Source of the DNA: Martinezella hainanensis
Lineage (GTDB): Bacteria > Pseudomonadota > Alphaproteobacteria > Rhizobiales > Rhizobiaceae
DNA: 64,000 nt
Assembly: GCF_900094555.1 (NCBI RefSeq)
Contig: NZ_FMAC01000006.1
Location: 248,001-312,000, forward strand
Direction: 5' to 3'
Shown in pieces: positions 15,873 through 25,347 of this stretch (its first letter is position 1; each line of letters starts with the position of its first letter). Below the pieces are notes generated by a model. That model did not search any database. It was given only the letters and a program-made list of their open reading frames with translations, and was not told where the DNA came from. Made by a program: the position numbers and the translations under genes.

Positions 15873-18800
15873 TCAATGTGCAGGGGTCGGCTCTGCTTCT
15901 GTTTCAGAGGCATCCTTCTTGTGATGGTCGGCTGCGAGCAGCATGTAGACTGCCGGCACGACGAAGAGCGTGAACAGCGTGCCGATGGCAAGCCCGGTCG
16001 CGATCACGAGGCCCATGTTGAAGCGGGCGGCAGCACCGGCGCCAGTCGCCAGGATCAGCGGCACGACGCCGAGAACCATGGCGCCCGTCGTCATCAGGAT
16101 CGGCCGCAAGCGGATGCCGCAGGCGCCTTCGATCGCTTCGCGCTTGGTTTTCCCTTCGGCCTGCAGCGTGTTCGCCACTTCGACGATCAGAATACCGTGC
16201 TTGCTGATCAGTCCCATCAGCGTCACCAACCCGACTTGGGTGTAGATGTTCATCGTCGCGCCGCCGATGCCGAGGCTGATGAAGGCGAGCGCGCCTGCGA
16301 TAGACATAGGCACCGAGACGAGGATGATGAACGGGTCTCGGAAGCTGTTGAACTGCGCCGAAAGCGCCAGGAACACGATGATCAGGGCAAGGGCGAACGT
16401 GGTCGCCATGCCACTCGATTCCTGTACGTATTGGCGCGACTGCCCACCGTAATCGACCGAGTAGCCCTGCGGCAACGTCCGTGCCGCGATCGATTTCAAC
16501 GTATTGAGCGCATCGCCGACGGCAACGCCCGGCGCCGGCACGCCGGAGATGGTGGCCGAGTTCAATTGCTGGAAGTGCGCGACCGAGCGCGGCGTGGCCT
16601 GGAGCTTCGCAGTGGCGATCGCCGAGAGGGGAATCTTGTTGCCGTTCACGTTTGCGATCGGATAGTTCATGATCTGATCGATGGTCTGGCGCGACCGTTG
16701 TTCTACCTGCGGGATCACCTGATACGAGCGGTTGTCGATACTGAAATAGTTGACATAGCCGCCACCCAGCATGGAGGCCAGCGCCGAACCGACATTGTTC
16801 ATGGACAGCCCGAGAGCGGATGCCTTACTGCGGTCGATCTGGATCGAATATTGCGGATTATCGACGTAGAGATCCTTCGTCAGGAAGATGAACTCGCCTG
16901 ACTTCTGTGCTTCCTGCAGGAAGGCCGTGGAGACCTCGTTGAGTTGTTCGAAACCGCTTGTGCTGCCGATGGCAAACTGCACCGGGAGGCCACTGGCGCC
17001 AGGCAGAGGCGGTATCTGGAAGACCACGGACTGTCCGCCGGCGATCTTTGCCAGATCGGCCTGCACCAGCGGCTGCAGCTGATCTGCAGTTCTCGTGCGC
17101 TGATCCCACGGCTTCAGCACCATGCCCTCGAAGGACGTGCCCGGCACCTCGACCTGCAGGGTCTTGTCGGTCTCAGGGAAACTGCGGAAGATCTTGGTGA
17201 CCTGGTTGGAATTGAGCAGCTTTTGCTGAAGCGTTGCATTGGGAGGGTTCGTCACCTGTGCGGCCAGGAAGCCCTGGTCTTCATTGGGCGCCAGTTCGGT
17301 CTTGGCGCTGGTGTAGAGGAAATAGATGCTGCCAAGCACGATGACGGCAAAGACCAGCGCCACCGGCACAGTGTTCAAGCTGCCATGCAACATGCGCACA
17401 TAGGGGCGATGGATTTCCGAGAAGCGACGATCGATGAAGTCGGAGATACGCTCTTCCCAGCCGCTGCGATCGGTCAAATGCGGCTTCAGGATGCGCGAGC
17501 ACATCATCGGCGTCAGCGTCAACGCGATGATCATGGACACTGTCACGGCGCCGACCAGCGTGAAGGCGAATTCCGTAAACAATGCGCCCGTCAGACCACC
17601 CTGGAAACCGATCGGCACGTAGACGGCAATCAGCACCACCGTCATGGCCAGGATCGGCCCGACCAGCTCGTGCGCCGCATCCAGCGCCGCCCTCATCGGT
17701 GTCGATCCCTCTTCGATGTGACGATTGACGTTCTCAACCACGATGATGGCATCGTCGACGACGAGGCCGATCGCCAGAACCAGGGCAAGCAGCGTCAGAA
17801 GATTGATAGAGAAGCCGAAGATCAGCATCATAGCGAAGGTGCCGACTAGCGATAGCGGTATGGCGACGACCGGAATGGCGACCGATCGCGGCGAACCGAG
17901 AAAGGCGAAGACCACGAAAATGACGATCAGGAGAGCCTCGACCAGGCTCTTCACCACCTCATCGATCGACGTGGTGACGAAGGTGCTGGAATCGTAAACA
18001 ATGTAACCTTCGAGACCCTGCGGCAATTGTTCCTGGATGCTCGGAAACACCGCGCGCACGCCGGCGATCACATCGAGCAGGTTGGCCGTCGGCGCGATCT
18101 GGATACCCATGAACACGCCGTCCTGCCCATCGAAGCCGATCTGGACATCGGGATTTTGAGATCCGAGGGCAACGGTCGCGACATCCTTCAGCCGCACGAT
18201 CGTGCTGCCGATCTGCTTGACCACCATCTCCCTGAACTCGTCAGCCGAATGCAGGTCGGTCTGCGCCGTCAACACCGTCTGCGTCATCTGGCCACGCGTG
18301 GTGCCGATGCCTGAGATGTAGTTGTTGGCTCCGAGCGCGGTCCAGACATCACCGGCCGACAGGCCATAAGCGGCAAGCTTGTCCGGCTGCAGCCAGGCTC
18401 TCAAGGCAAAGGTCCGCGCGCCGAGGATTTCAGCCGTCTGGACACCATTGACCGCCTGCAATTTCGGCTGGACCACGCGCGTCAGATAGTCGGTGATCTG
18501 GTTGCTGGCCAGAACGTCGCTTCGGAAGCCGATATACATGGCGTCGATCGACTGGCCGATGGAAACCGTCATGATCGGCTGCTGCGTGCCCGTGGGCAGC
18601 TGATTGAGAACGGAGGATACCTTGGCGTTGATTTCCGTCATCGCCGCATCGGCGCTGTAGTTGAGCCGGAGGTTGACGGTGATCGTCGACGTGCCGCTGG
18701 TGCTCGTCGATGTCATGTAATCAATGCCGTTGGCCTGCGCGATGGCGTTTTCGAGCGGCGTCGTGATGAAGCCGGCGATAACGTCAGGTGCCGCACCGGG

Positions 18801-18953
18801 ATAGGTGGTCGTCACCGTGACGACCGCATTCTGCGTCTGCGGATACTGGCGCACGGTGAGCGAGCGGAACGACTGGTAGCCGATGACGATAATCAACGCG
18901 CTGACCACGAGAGCGAGAACGGGGCGTTTGATGAAGATATCGGTGATATTCAT
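15873..18953 (-). CDS. RND (HAE1) efflux pump, inner-membrane transporter
   Basis: The 1026-residue protein is a full-length AcrB/MexB-type proton antiporter: N-terminal helix (FIKRPVLALVVSALIIVIG), porter domain, GLVVDDAIIVVENVNR with the paired aspartates of TM4, and GLISKHGILIVEVAN with the TM10 lysine. It would form a trimer that captures hydrophobic compounds from the periplasm and outer leaflet. I start at ATG 18953, seven bases after a GAGG site; the GTG at 18959 is too close to it. It is 9 bases downstream of the adaptor gene. No outer-membrane gene follows, so it must use a TolC-like porin from elsewhere. The C terminus faces the two-component operon. Confidence 0.92.
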   Translation of the reverse strand: MNITDIFIKRPVLALVVSALIIVIGYQSFRSLTVRQYPQTQNAVVTVTTTYPGAAPDVIAGFITTPLENAIAQANGIDYMTSTSTSGTSTITVNLRLNYSADAAMTEINAKVSSVLNQLPTGTQQPIMTVSIGQSIDAMYIGFRSDVLASNQITDYLTRVVQPKLQAVNGVQTAEILGARTFALRAWLQPDKLAAYGLSAGDVWTALGANNYISGIGTTRGQMTQTVLTAQTDLHSADEFREMVVKQIGSTIVRLKDVATVALGSQNPDVQIGFDGQDGVFMGIQIAPTANLLDVIAGVRAVFPSIQEQLPQGLEGYIVYDSSTFVTTSIDEVVKSLVEALLIVIFVVFAFLGSPRSVAIPVVAIPLSLVGTFAMMLIFGFSINLLTLLALVLAIGLVVDDAIIVVENVNRHIEEGSTPMRAALDAAHELVGPILAMTVVLIAVYVPIGFQGGLTGALFTEFAFTLVGAVTVSMIIALTLTPMMCSRILKPHLTDRSGWEERISDFIDRRFSEIHRPYVRMLHGSLNTVPVALVFAVIVLGSIYFLYTSAKTELAPNEDQGFLAAQVTNPPNATLQQKLLNSNQVTKIFRSFPETDKTLQVEVPGTSFEGMVLKPWDQRTRTADQLQPLVQADLAKIAGGQSVVFQIPPLPGASGLPVQFAIGSTSGFEQLNEVSTAFLQEAQKSGEFIFLTKDLYVDNPQYSIQIDRSKASALGLSMNNVGSALASMLGGGYVNYFSIDNRSYQVIPQVEQRSRQTIDQIMNYPIANVNGNKIPLSAIATAKLQATPRSVAHFQQLNSATISGVPAPGVAVGDALNTLKSIAARTLPQGYSVDYGGQSRQYVQESSGMATTFALALIIVFLALSAQFNSFRDPFIILVSVPMSIAGALAFISLGIGGATMNIYTQVGLVTLMGLISKHGILIVEVANTLQAEGKTKREAIEGACGIRLRPILMTTGAMVLGVVPLILATGAGAAARFNMGLVIATGLAIGTLFTLFVVPAVYMLLAADHHKKDASETEAEPTPAH

Positions 18954-18962
18954 CGCCACACC

Positions 18963-20096
18963 TCAGTTAGGGTTTGCCGGGTTCGCGTTGGGATCGTTCG
19001 ACGGCTGCACCTCGTTGTTGATGATGACAGGCGAGCCGTTGTTCAATTTCAGCTGGCCGGAGGTCACCACCACTTCGCCCGCGTTCAATCCCTTGGTCAC
19101 GGCGATCTGGTCGCCGCGCGCCTGTCCCGTGCTGACGAACTTCTGATTGGCGACAAGCTGCGGCTTTCCATCCGCGCCATTGCCCTTGTCGGTTACCACA
19201 TAGACGACATTGCCGTAAGGATTGATGGTAACCGCGGTCTGAGGCAGGGAGATATACTCCTTCGGTTCCCCGACCACCACCGTTATGTTGCCGAACATGC
19301 CGGGCAGCAGCTTGCGATCTGGATTGGCGAAGGTTGCCCGGATGGTGATGTTGCGGCTCTGGGTATCGACGAGCGGGCTGATGGCCGTGATCTTGCCGTC
19401 GAAAGTCCGGTTGCCGTAAGCATCGACCGTCGCCGTTACCGCCTGTCCGACCTTCAGCTGCGACAGGGCCTGTTGCGGCATCGAAAAATCGAACTGGATC
19501 GGATCGAGCGACTGCAACGTTACGACGGCGGTTCCCGCGGACAGATACTGACCGAGACTGACCAGCCTGATGCCGAGATGGCCATCGAAGGGAGCGCGGA
19601 TCGAATATTGGTCGATCAATGCCTGCTGCGACGCGACCTGCGCTTGCGCCGCCTTCCAGGTCGCCAGATCGCTATCGACCTGGCTTTGCGCAATGGTGTT
19701 CGCCTTGATCAGCCTGGAATCACGATCATAGGCGATTTGAGCATTGGCCATCGTCGCCTTGTATTGATCCAGCGTCGCGATCTGCTGATCGGCAAGCAGC
19801 TGCACGATGAGATCACCCTTCTTGACGTCCTGGCCATCCTCGAAGCCGATCTTCTGGACGATGCCCTGGACCTGCGCCGAAAGATTGGCACCTTCGACGG
19901 CATTGAAGCTGCCGATCGATTGCAGCGTCGTCTGCCAGGGGCTCATCGCCGCGGTAATGGTCGAGATCGTCTGCGGTGGCGACTTGAGATTAGCCAGATA
20001 GGCCGCAATCATGCGGTTCTTGAATGCCTGGAAGCCGAAGATCCCGCCAAGGATCAGGCCTATGATGATCAGCATGATTATCATGCGTTTTATCAT
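18963..20096 (-). CDS. RND efflux periplasmic adaptor (membrane-fusion protein)
   Basis: The 377-residue protein has one N-terminal membrane helix (IIMLIIIGLILGGIFGFQAF). It is followed by the lipoyl/hairpin/barrel layout of AcrA-like adaptors: GFEDGQDVKKGDLIVQL, an alpha hairpin with TLDQYKATMANAQIAYDRDSRL, IRAPFDGHLGIRLVSLGQYLSAG and a C-terminal barrel (GLNAGEVVVTSGQLKLNNGSPV). No lipobox is seen; it is anchored by the helix. It is the first gene of the two-gene pump operon. The following 505 bases upstream contain no regulator gene, so local control is unknown. Confidence 0.9.
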   Translation of the reverse strand: MIKRMIIMLIIIGLILGGIFGFQAFKNRMIAAYLANLKSPPQTISTITAAMSPWQTTLQSIGSFNAVEGANLSAQVQGIVQKIGFEDGQDVKKGDLIVQLLADQQIATLDQYKATMANAQIAYDRDSRLIKANTIAQSQVDSDLATWKAAQAQVASQQALIDQYSIRAPFDGHLGIRLVSLGQYLSAGTAVVTLQSLDPIQFDFSMPQQALSQLKVGQAVTATVDAYGNRTFDGKITAISPLVDTQSRNITIRATFANPDRKLLPGMFGNITVVVGEPKEYISLPQTAVTINPYGNVVYVVTDKGNGADGKPQLVANQKFVSTGQARGDQIAVTKGLNAGEVVVTSGQLKLNNGSPVIINNEVQPSNDPNANPANPN

Positions 20097-20601
20097 GAGT
20101 GGTAACTCTACTCTTCGGGAACTGGTCGGGAGAAATTCTGGCGGCGGCGCGACAGGATTTCACGGCAATCCTCTCAGAAACCCGCTGACGCCAAAGCGGT
20201 CGCAAGCACATGGTTGCCTGCAGCCAATCTCTGTATGGAAAGCGGCGATTATGGGGACTGGCAGGTTCGATCAGCCAAATTCCTTGGCGAAGACCCTCGC
20301 CAGGCAACGGAGCATTTCGCCCGCTGAAGACGGCGCTGACCTTGCAATGATTCCAGCTGGCGGCGTTCCGTGTGGCCATCCTCTGTAAACCTCACCAGTC
20401 AAACGCCATTGGCCTGCCTCTGCATTCGATCAAGGATAAGTTGTTATTATCCGATCCACAACAGCCGATTTCATATGCCTAAATGCATATTTAATGGAGT
20501 CTTGAATAAAAGCAATCATGGCTCCCATACGGTTGCCATCCCAAATCGCCGCAGCATCAGCAACCTTGATGCGATATGCGCCGGGCAAGCCGCTTCAGCC
20601 C
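20097..20601. other. Intergenic region before the RND operon; no gene recognised
   Basis: These 505 bases separate the adaptor start from the stop of the VOC protein gene. They should hold the pump promoter. I see no TetR-type regulator gene, no convincing operator and no protein with family features in either direction. Confidence 0.4.
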
Positions 20602-21075
20602 TCAGCCATGCCGGGCCGCGTCGATCGCTGCCACATCGATCTTCTTCATGGTCATCATCGCATCGAAAGCGCGCTTTGCCTGATCGCCGCCCTCGCGAAG
20701 CGCATCCATCAGAATACGCGGCGTGATCTGCCAGGAGACACCCCATTTGTCCTTGCACCAGCCGCATTCGCTCTCCTGGCCGCCATTGCCGACAATGGCG
20801 TTCCAATAGCGATCCGTCTCTTCCTGATCCTCGGTGTAAATCTGAAACGAAAAGGCTTCGTTGTGTTTGAACACCGGGCCGCCGTTCAGGCCGACGCAAG
20901 AAATGCCCGCGACCGTGAACTCGACGACCAGCACATCGCCCTGCTTGCCCTCCGGATAGTTTCCCGGTGCGCGGATGGCGGCGCCCATCGCGCTGTCGGG
21001 AAAAGTCTCGACATAAAAATTGGCGGCGGCCTCTGCATCCTTGTCGTACCACAAGCAAATCGTGTTCTTCGCCAT
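20602..21075 (-). CDS. VOC family (PhnB-like) protein
   Basis: The 157-residue protein has the PhnB-like vicinal-oxygen-chelate layout: NTICLWYDKDAEAAANFYVETFPDSAM, GDVLVVEFTVAGISCVGLNGGP, FKHNEAFSFQIYTEDQEETDRYWNAI and CGWCKDKWGVSWQITP. Members are glyoxalase/dioxygenase-like folds of mostly unknown activity. The start at 21075 is supported by AGGAGGA a few bases upstream. An ORF extending to 21225 has no such signal and an unrelated leader. No operon partner is evident. A role in antibiotic or metabolite handling would be speculation. Confidence 0.82.
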   Translation of the reverse strand: MAKNTICLWYDKDAEAAANFYVETFPDSAMGAAIRAPGNYPEGKQGDVLVVEFTVAGISCVGLNGGPVFKHNEAFSFQIYTEDQEETDRYWNAIVGNGGQESECGWCKDKWGVSWQITPRILMDALREGGDQAKRAFDAMMTMKKIDVAAIDAARHG

Positions 21076-21308
21076 TACTTCGTCCTCCTGCTCTCCGTTT
21101 CCCGTCTCTTTGAAATAGGCGCAAGATCGCACTTCTCCACCCTCATCAGCACCATTTCGGCTGGGCAATGACCGGCTTCCTGTCGTAGCCTCGACATCCG
21201 GCGGACCGTTGAAGGGTTCGGTCATGTCGCGATCGCGCTGCGAGAGATCATGGCAAGGCTGCGGAAAAACAGGCGTCTCTCCAGCCCGAAAACCGATTGG
21301 AGTTCACG

Positions 21309-21854
21309 ATGCTAGTCAACATAAGCGGATGGCCAGGCGTTGGTAAGTTCACAACCGGCCGCGAATTGCAGGCGATTCTGGGCGGAAAGCTACTCGACAA
21401 CCACACTATTTTGAATGTAGGGCGCGCTTTGGCCGAAGGCGGGACAGCGGAGTATTACGATTTAGTCCGTGCCGTCCGATCTGTCGCGTTCGCGGCAATT
21501 CTAAGACTACCGCCAGCTCTGCCCATCATTTTGACAAGCGTTGTTGCCCGCGGAGGATCGAACGGATTTCTCGAGGAAAACTGGCAAGCGATCATCGATC
21601 TCGCGCAAGCACGAAATTGCCCGCTCTTCTCCGTCACGCTGACATGCTCGCCCGTCGAGAATGTTCGCCGCATCGTCAGCGAAGATCGCGGCAGGCGCGG
21701 AAAAAGTCAAAAGGCGGCGATTTTAAATAGGCTTGTCGCCGAGCGCTCGCTTTTCGACGATGGGGCGACATATCGGACGAGCATCGATAACACGACCTCG
21801 TCCCCCCGGGAGACTGCGCAACACATTCAAGATTGGATTAAGACTTTCCAATAG
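21309..21854 (+). CDS. Small P-loop (AAA/kinase-like) protein
   Basis: The 181-residue protein begins LVNISGWPGVGKFTTGRELQ, a P-loop of the GxPGVGK type in which the residue after Lys is Phe and a Thr follows. Similar variants (GVGKLT, GVGKMT) occur in a family of small shikimate- or chloramphenicol-kinase-like AAA proteins, so a real nucleotide fold is likely. The rest includes PIILTSVVARG and a C-terminal lid with RIVSEDRGRRGKSQ. The ATG at 21309 is six bases after GGAG. It stands alone next to transposase remnants. Substrate unknown. Confidence 0.7.
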   Translation: MLVNISGWPGVGKFTTGRELQAILGGKLLDNHTILNVGRALAEGGTAEYYDLVRAVRSVAFAAILRLPPALPIILTSVVARGGSNGFLEENWQAIIDLAQARNCPLFSVTLTCSPVENVRRIVSEDRGRRGKSQKAAILNRLVAERSLFDDGATYRTSIDNTTSSPRETAQHIQDWIKTFQ

Positions 21855-21933
21855 GGTTTGTTGGTCATGATCGGCCAGCACGTTCAGCACGGCTCTCAGA
21901 CGCCATGTCTGCCTGCCTCCCAGCTTCGAGCAT

Positions 21934-22193
21934 GTCGATAATGGCAGCAAATTCATCTCGCAAGACTTGGATCTCTGGGCCTACCACAAGGGCATAGTGC
22001 TCGACTTCTCCCGACCGGGCAAGCCGACGGACAACAGCTACATCGAGTCATTCAATGGCAAGTTCTGCACCGAGTGTCTGAACGCTCACTGGCTCCATAA
22101 CGCCACGCCATAGCAACGCGATGGCGGATGACAACGCCCGCTTGAAGATGGAGGATCGATGCGGAGACTATGACGAGCTCCCCCCACACATGC
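21934..22193 (+). pseudogene. IS3-family transposase (OrfB) remnant, frameshifted
   Basis: From 21934 the frame reads VDNGSKFISQDLDLWAYH, then GKPTDNSYIESFNGKFCTECLNAHW and a stop at 22111-22113. This is the C-terminal part of the DDE integrase core of an IS3-type OrfB, including the final catalytic Glu in YIESFN. In another frame, from 22121, MADDNARLKMEDRCGDYDELPPH continues the family's DARxKLEDWRxDYNExRPH segment. The upstream two thirds of the gene and the terminal repeats are missing. It is a dead fragment. Confidence 0.75.
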
Positions 22194-22449
22194 GGTCTGG
22201 CTGCTGTGCTCAGCCTGCTGAAGAAGCAAAGCCTGGCTCCGAAGCGCATCGTCACTTACAAACTGCGCCCTTACGAAGCTGCAACGCGGGATGTGGTGCC
22301 TGCGATCAAACATCGATCACATAAGGGCCTGAACAATCATACGGAGAATTCTCATATATCACTTCGAGAATGAGAACGGATGATGCGGAGCTTCTGATCT
22401 GTCAGCGGTTTAGAACGTTTTGTCTCGGTCTTTTCAGCAGTTATAAACG
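22194..22449 (+). pseudogene. IS6-family transposase remnant with in-frame stops
   Basis: Directly after the IS3 fragment the frame reads GLAAVLSLLKKQSLAPKRIVTYKLRPYEAATRDVVP, in pieces, then HRSHKGLNNHTENSHISLRE, a stop, ERMMRSF, a stop and GLERFVSVFSAVIN. This matches the C-terminal half of IS6/IS26-type transposases (KLxSYxAAxRE, HRxHKGLNNRAENSHxPxRxRER, QRFVSxFxxVxNxF). At least two TGA codons interrupt it. The junction with the IS3 fragment at about 22194 has no spacer, suggesting insertion and deletion of nested elements. Confidence 0.72.
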
Positions 22450-22837
22450 AATCGCTCTTGAACGGATTAAAACCTTCGGCACCGCCTGCGAGTGACTAAT
22501 CCTCTGAATTGACAGCCTTCTGCCGAATCAATGCCGCTAGACAATCAGCGAATAAGCATCAAGTAATGACCCCGGACGCTGCAGCGAAAACAATTGCTTG
22601 TTGTGCCTGTCCGCATAGAGACCCCGTATCGACTCAGACGCTGAAGATAAAAAACGCCCAGGACCGTGAATCGAGACGGAGTACTGGAATTCTACAGCAA
22701 TCCGAGCACCAAGCGCAGAAAACAGTTAATTCTTGAAAACAACGGTACAAAGCAGCAAATTTTACAGGATTTCTTAAGCCGGTTTTTTCCGGCCGCTGTT
22801 TAGCTGACTCAGGATTAGGAACGGATATGATTCCGAT
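22450..22837. other. Intergenic stretch after IS remnants; no gene recognised
   Basis: These 388 bases are relatively AT-rich with several stops in each frame. I recognise no transposase motif, RNA gene or conserved protein. The last part must carry the promoter of the GGDEF-like gene. Confidence 0.4.
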
Positions 22838-23596
22838 ATGATTCTACAACAGCGACATCCCTCCGCTACCATTTTCAAAGCCCTGCGGAGGGCTATGCTC
22901 GGCACGCTGTGCGCCATGGTCGGCTCCGTTGGTCTTTTACTCCTATTGAACCTATTGATGCCGGATCGACCATTTTTGGTCGGATTTGTCGGCGCAGCAC
23001 TCGTTTCCGCATTTGTGGCCTTTCCGCTGCTCTTTGCCTTGCAGCTCAACAACAGCGCCATCCGCAAGATGCAGGAAAACGTCACACAGGCGGCGCGCTA
23101 CGACAGCGTGACGAAGACACTGAACGGCACCGCCTTTGCCGCAGCCGTCGAGCACTTTATCGACCGGCGCAAACATGCTGCCACCGATGCCGGCGGCATC
23201 GTCATCGCCGTCATCGTCGACACCTTCGACGACATCAGCCGCCGCTACGGGCCGCAATGGGCCGATACCGTGATGCAATCGCTTGCCTCGATCATCCAGT
23301 CCTCGGTTCGTCGCGACGATCTCGTGGCGCGGCTTGCCACCAACGAACTCGGCATCTTCTTGCCTGGCGCCACGATAGAGGACGCCCACGACATCGGCAC
23401 CCGCATTCGCACACGCCTCTCGGAGGCCACCTTCAGCGCCGACAGCGGGCCGCTTTCCGTCGCCATCCGCCTCGGCGGCATCTCCTTCGACGGCCCGGCC
23501 GACTTCAACCAACTCCGCCAGCTCGCCGACCAAATGGCCATCGAGCGCGGCGACGACAGCGACGAGATCCCGATCGTCGTGCTGCCAGCCGCGTGA
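22838..23596 (+). CDS. Membrane protein with degenerate GGDEF domain
   Basis: The 252-residue protein has two membrane helices (about 21-41 and 46-68) and then a GGDEF-like domain. YDSVTKTLNGTAFAAAVEHFI matches the DxLTxLxNRxxF start. IVIAVIVDTFDDISRRYGPQWAD matches the usual IDxFKxINDxYGHxxGD. LVARLATNELGIFLPG matches RxGGDEFxxLLP. The signature GGDEF is ATNEL at 167-171, and the Mg/GTP residues are mostly lost, so diguanylate cyclase activity is unlikely. A scaffold or sensory role is possible. It stands alone between mobile-element remnants and a convergent secreted-protein gene. The ribosome site is weak. Confidence 0.72.
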   Translation: MILQQRHPSATIFKALRRAMLGTLCAMVGSVGLLLLLNLLMPDRPFLVGFVGAALVSAFVAFPLLFALQLNNSAIRKMQENVTQAARYDSVTKTLNGTAFAAAVEHFIDRRKHAATDAGGIVIAVIVDTFDDISRRYGPQWADTVMQSLASIIQSSVRRDDLVARLATNELGIFLPGATIEDAHDIGTRIRTRLSEATFSADSGPLSVAIRLGGISFDGPADFNQLRQLADQMAIERGDDSDEIPIVVLPAA

Positions 23597-23843
23597 GGCT
23601 GGCGACTCTACCGTCGCGGCAGCAGCCTAGGCTTAAGCGGCAAGACCCGTTTTTGATGCGGCGTCAAGGCAGCTAGGATTTCGGTTGGCCCTGTCGATCC
23701 GCCGAAGCTGATCAGACCTCGAAGGATGAGGTGTCGGTGTGGGGGTCTCGTTAAACAGCCCTGGAGACGGAAACCTCACCGCCCAGCCGAGCCGCCGCCG
23801 GGCGGAAAGAAGGTCAAATCGGGGCTGAATTCAACAGCCCACG

Positions 23844-23870
23844 GGCAGCGGCGATAGGTTCACCGCTGCC
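23844..23870 (-). terminator. Hairpin after the secreted-protein gene
   Basis: GGCAGCGG (23844-23851) pairs with CCGCTGCC (23863-23870), ten bases beyond the stop codon at 23881 on the minus strand. A second small stem, GGGCTG with CAGCCC at 23822-23840, follows. Both could serve the two convergent genes. No clear T-run is present. Confidence 0.45.
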
Positions 23871-23880
23871 ACAAACTAGG

Positions 23881-24375
23881 TCACTCAACCGGCTTGATCG
23901 AGGCTACGATTGCCTTGACTTCGGCATCATGCTTGTCTTCTTCGCCCTTGTCTCCCCAGTACGTCACCACGAGAGCGTTGTCGGCGCTCACCTGGACGAT
24001 GAGCAAGCCGACACTGATTGGACCGTTTTCATCCTTACCATCCCACTCCAGGGTGGCCATCTGCATACCGTTGACCTCGGTGGCGGGCGTCTCCTTTTGA
24101 GTAGAGGGGTCGATCGTCACTTTGTTTTTTGCAAGAAAATCGATCGCACCGGTAACAACTTTCTCCATGGATTTGTCGCTGGCGACCTCGGCTGAAAGAT
24201 AGACCGCAGAATCCTCCGAGGTTCCCTGGACGCCGCCGTCGGTTTCCTCCGGCTTCCAGCTATCTGGAATGGTGATACTTGCGACAGGCTTGTCACCAGG
24301 GAATGTCAAGGTCGCAGCGTGCGCCGTGAGAGGAGACGTTAATACAAGTAGGGCCAATGCGATGATTTTCTTCAT
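23881..24375 (-). CDS. Small secreted protein of unknown function
   Basis: The 164-residue protein begins MKKIIALALLVLTSPLTAHA, a clear Sec signal peptide with cleavage after AHA. The mature part of about 144 residues is acidic and rich in Lys/Glu/Asp, with ASITIPDSWKPEETDGGVQGT, AVYLSAEVAS and LIVQVSADNALVVTYWGDKG. I do not recognise a named domain; the pattern is of a small periplasmic beta-rich protein. An ATG at 24375 with TAAGGAT nearby is the start; a longer frame to 24498 adds a second hydrophobic leader without support. It converges on the GGDEF-like gene. Confidence 0.7.
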   Translation of the reverse strand: MKKIIALALLVLTSPLTAHAATLTFPGDKPVASITIPDSWKPEETDGGVQGTSEDSAVYLSAEVASDKSMEKVVTGAIDFLAKNKVTIDPSTQKETPATEVNGMQMATLEWDGKDENGPISVGLLIVQVSADNALVVTYWGDKGEEDKHDAEVKAIVASIKPVE

Positions 24376-24631
24376 GGTATAATCCTTAGAGCTTAAAACC
24401 GATATACAAAACGGCCATGAGACTTCTAAATACAACATGTTAAGATCGTGACTACCTGGCGAAGAAAGCAGAAATATTAAAGGGAACAAACCCAACAAAA
24501 TACGCTATTGTTACTAATTCCCTTATTAATATATCAATCTCTAGTCGCAGTTCGAACCTTCATACTCGGCAGTTGCACAAGGATAGTTGGGTCGCTGATG
24601 TTAAATTCCATATTAAATTCACACTATTTCG

Positions 24632-24974
24632 CTGCCTGACGAGCGCGTCAGTTGCGAGTTGGACGGGATTGCCCTGAGGATCGGCTACCTTGCATGATCG
24701 TATCGGACAACACACGGAACTAACGTCGAACGTCATCCTCAAATGGCAGCAAGACCATGCTGGCGAGTGGCATTACATTGCTCCGGGCAAGCCGATGCAA
24801 ATCAGCTTTGTGGAGAGCCTCAACGAACGCTCGCGCGACGAATTTCTCAACGAGAAGGTCTTCGCCAGCTACCGCCATACGAGAGAGATCATCAATGATG
24901 GAGCCATGATATGGCTTCCTTCCCTAAGAAATCTGGTGGATTGGCGCACTTTAGGGAAACAAAAGGCATGCTAA
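24632..24974 (+). pseudogene. IS3-type transposase remnant, frameshifted
   Basis: Three short frames together follow an IS3-family OrfB. LPDERVSCELDGIALRIGYL from 24632 matches the RVARELDxIAxxRGxP region. PCMIVSDN lies in a second frame near 24690. TELTSNVILKWQQDHAGEWHYIAPGKPMQISFVESLNERSRDEFLNE, in pieces, follows in a third. Compared with the usual SDNGTELTSN one base is missing at about 24711, and a second shift precedes PCMIVSDN. After RHTREIIN the sequence loses the family pattern. Catalytic Asp and Glu codons persist but the gene is broken at both ends. Confidence 0.72.
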
Positions 24975-25347
24975 ATTGGGTGCGGCTACCGAAAATGGCC
25001 GCACGCCGGTATCTTTGAGTATGCCCGGATAAAGGCAAGAGGCCTTAGGATCACAGCAACGCTGCTTGTATTTCTCGTCGCAAACTTGTCGCGGAACCGG
25101 TGGTTCGTAGCAGGTTTAGACGAAATCATCCCGATCATAGCACGGCTGGAGTCCCATTGATTTGACAGATCGGGAACGATCTGGGCGATCGCAAATGAGA
25201 CATCATTGCGTCTTTTGTTAATATAAGCCAACACTCACCCTTGCCTGCTAAATTTCGCCACGCTAAATTACGCAAGACTTAGTTGTATTTTGCCGACAGC
25301 AAGGTCGGTGCCCGATCACCGCTAATCCGATGGCCTTTTAAGCTGAC
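24975..25347. other. Upstream region of the glucan-synthase pair; no gene recognised
   Basis: These 373 bases lie between the transposase remnant and the HlyD-like gene. No protein with family features is seen. The 3' half probably contains the promoter for the two polysaccharide genes; no specific box could be assigned. Confidence 0.4.

Noticed and set aside
24986..25234. Minus-strand frame of 82 residues before the glucan-synthase pair
   Set aside because: TTG start, no ribosome site, no recognisable family. It lies in the likely promoter region.
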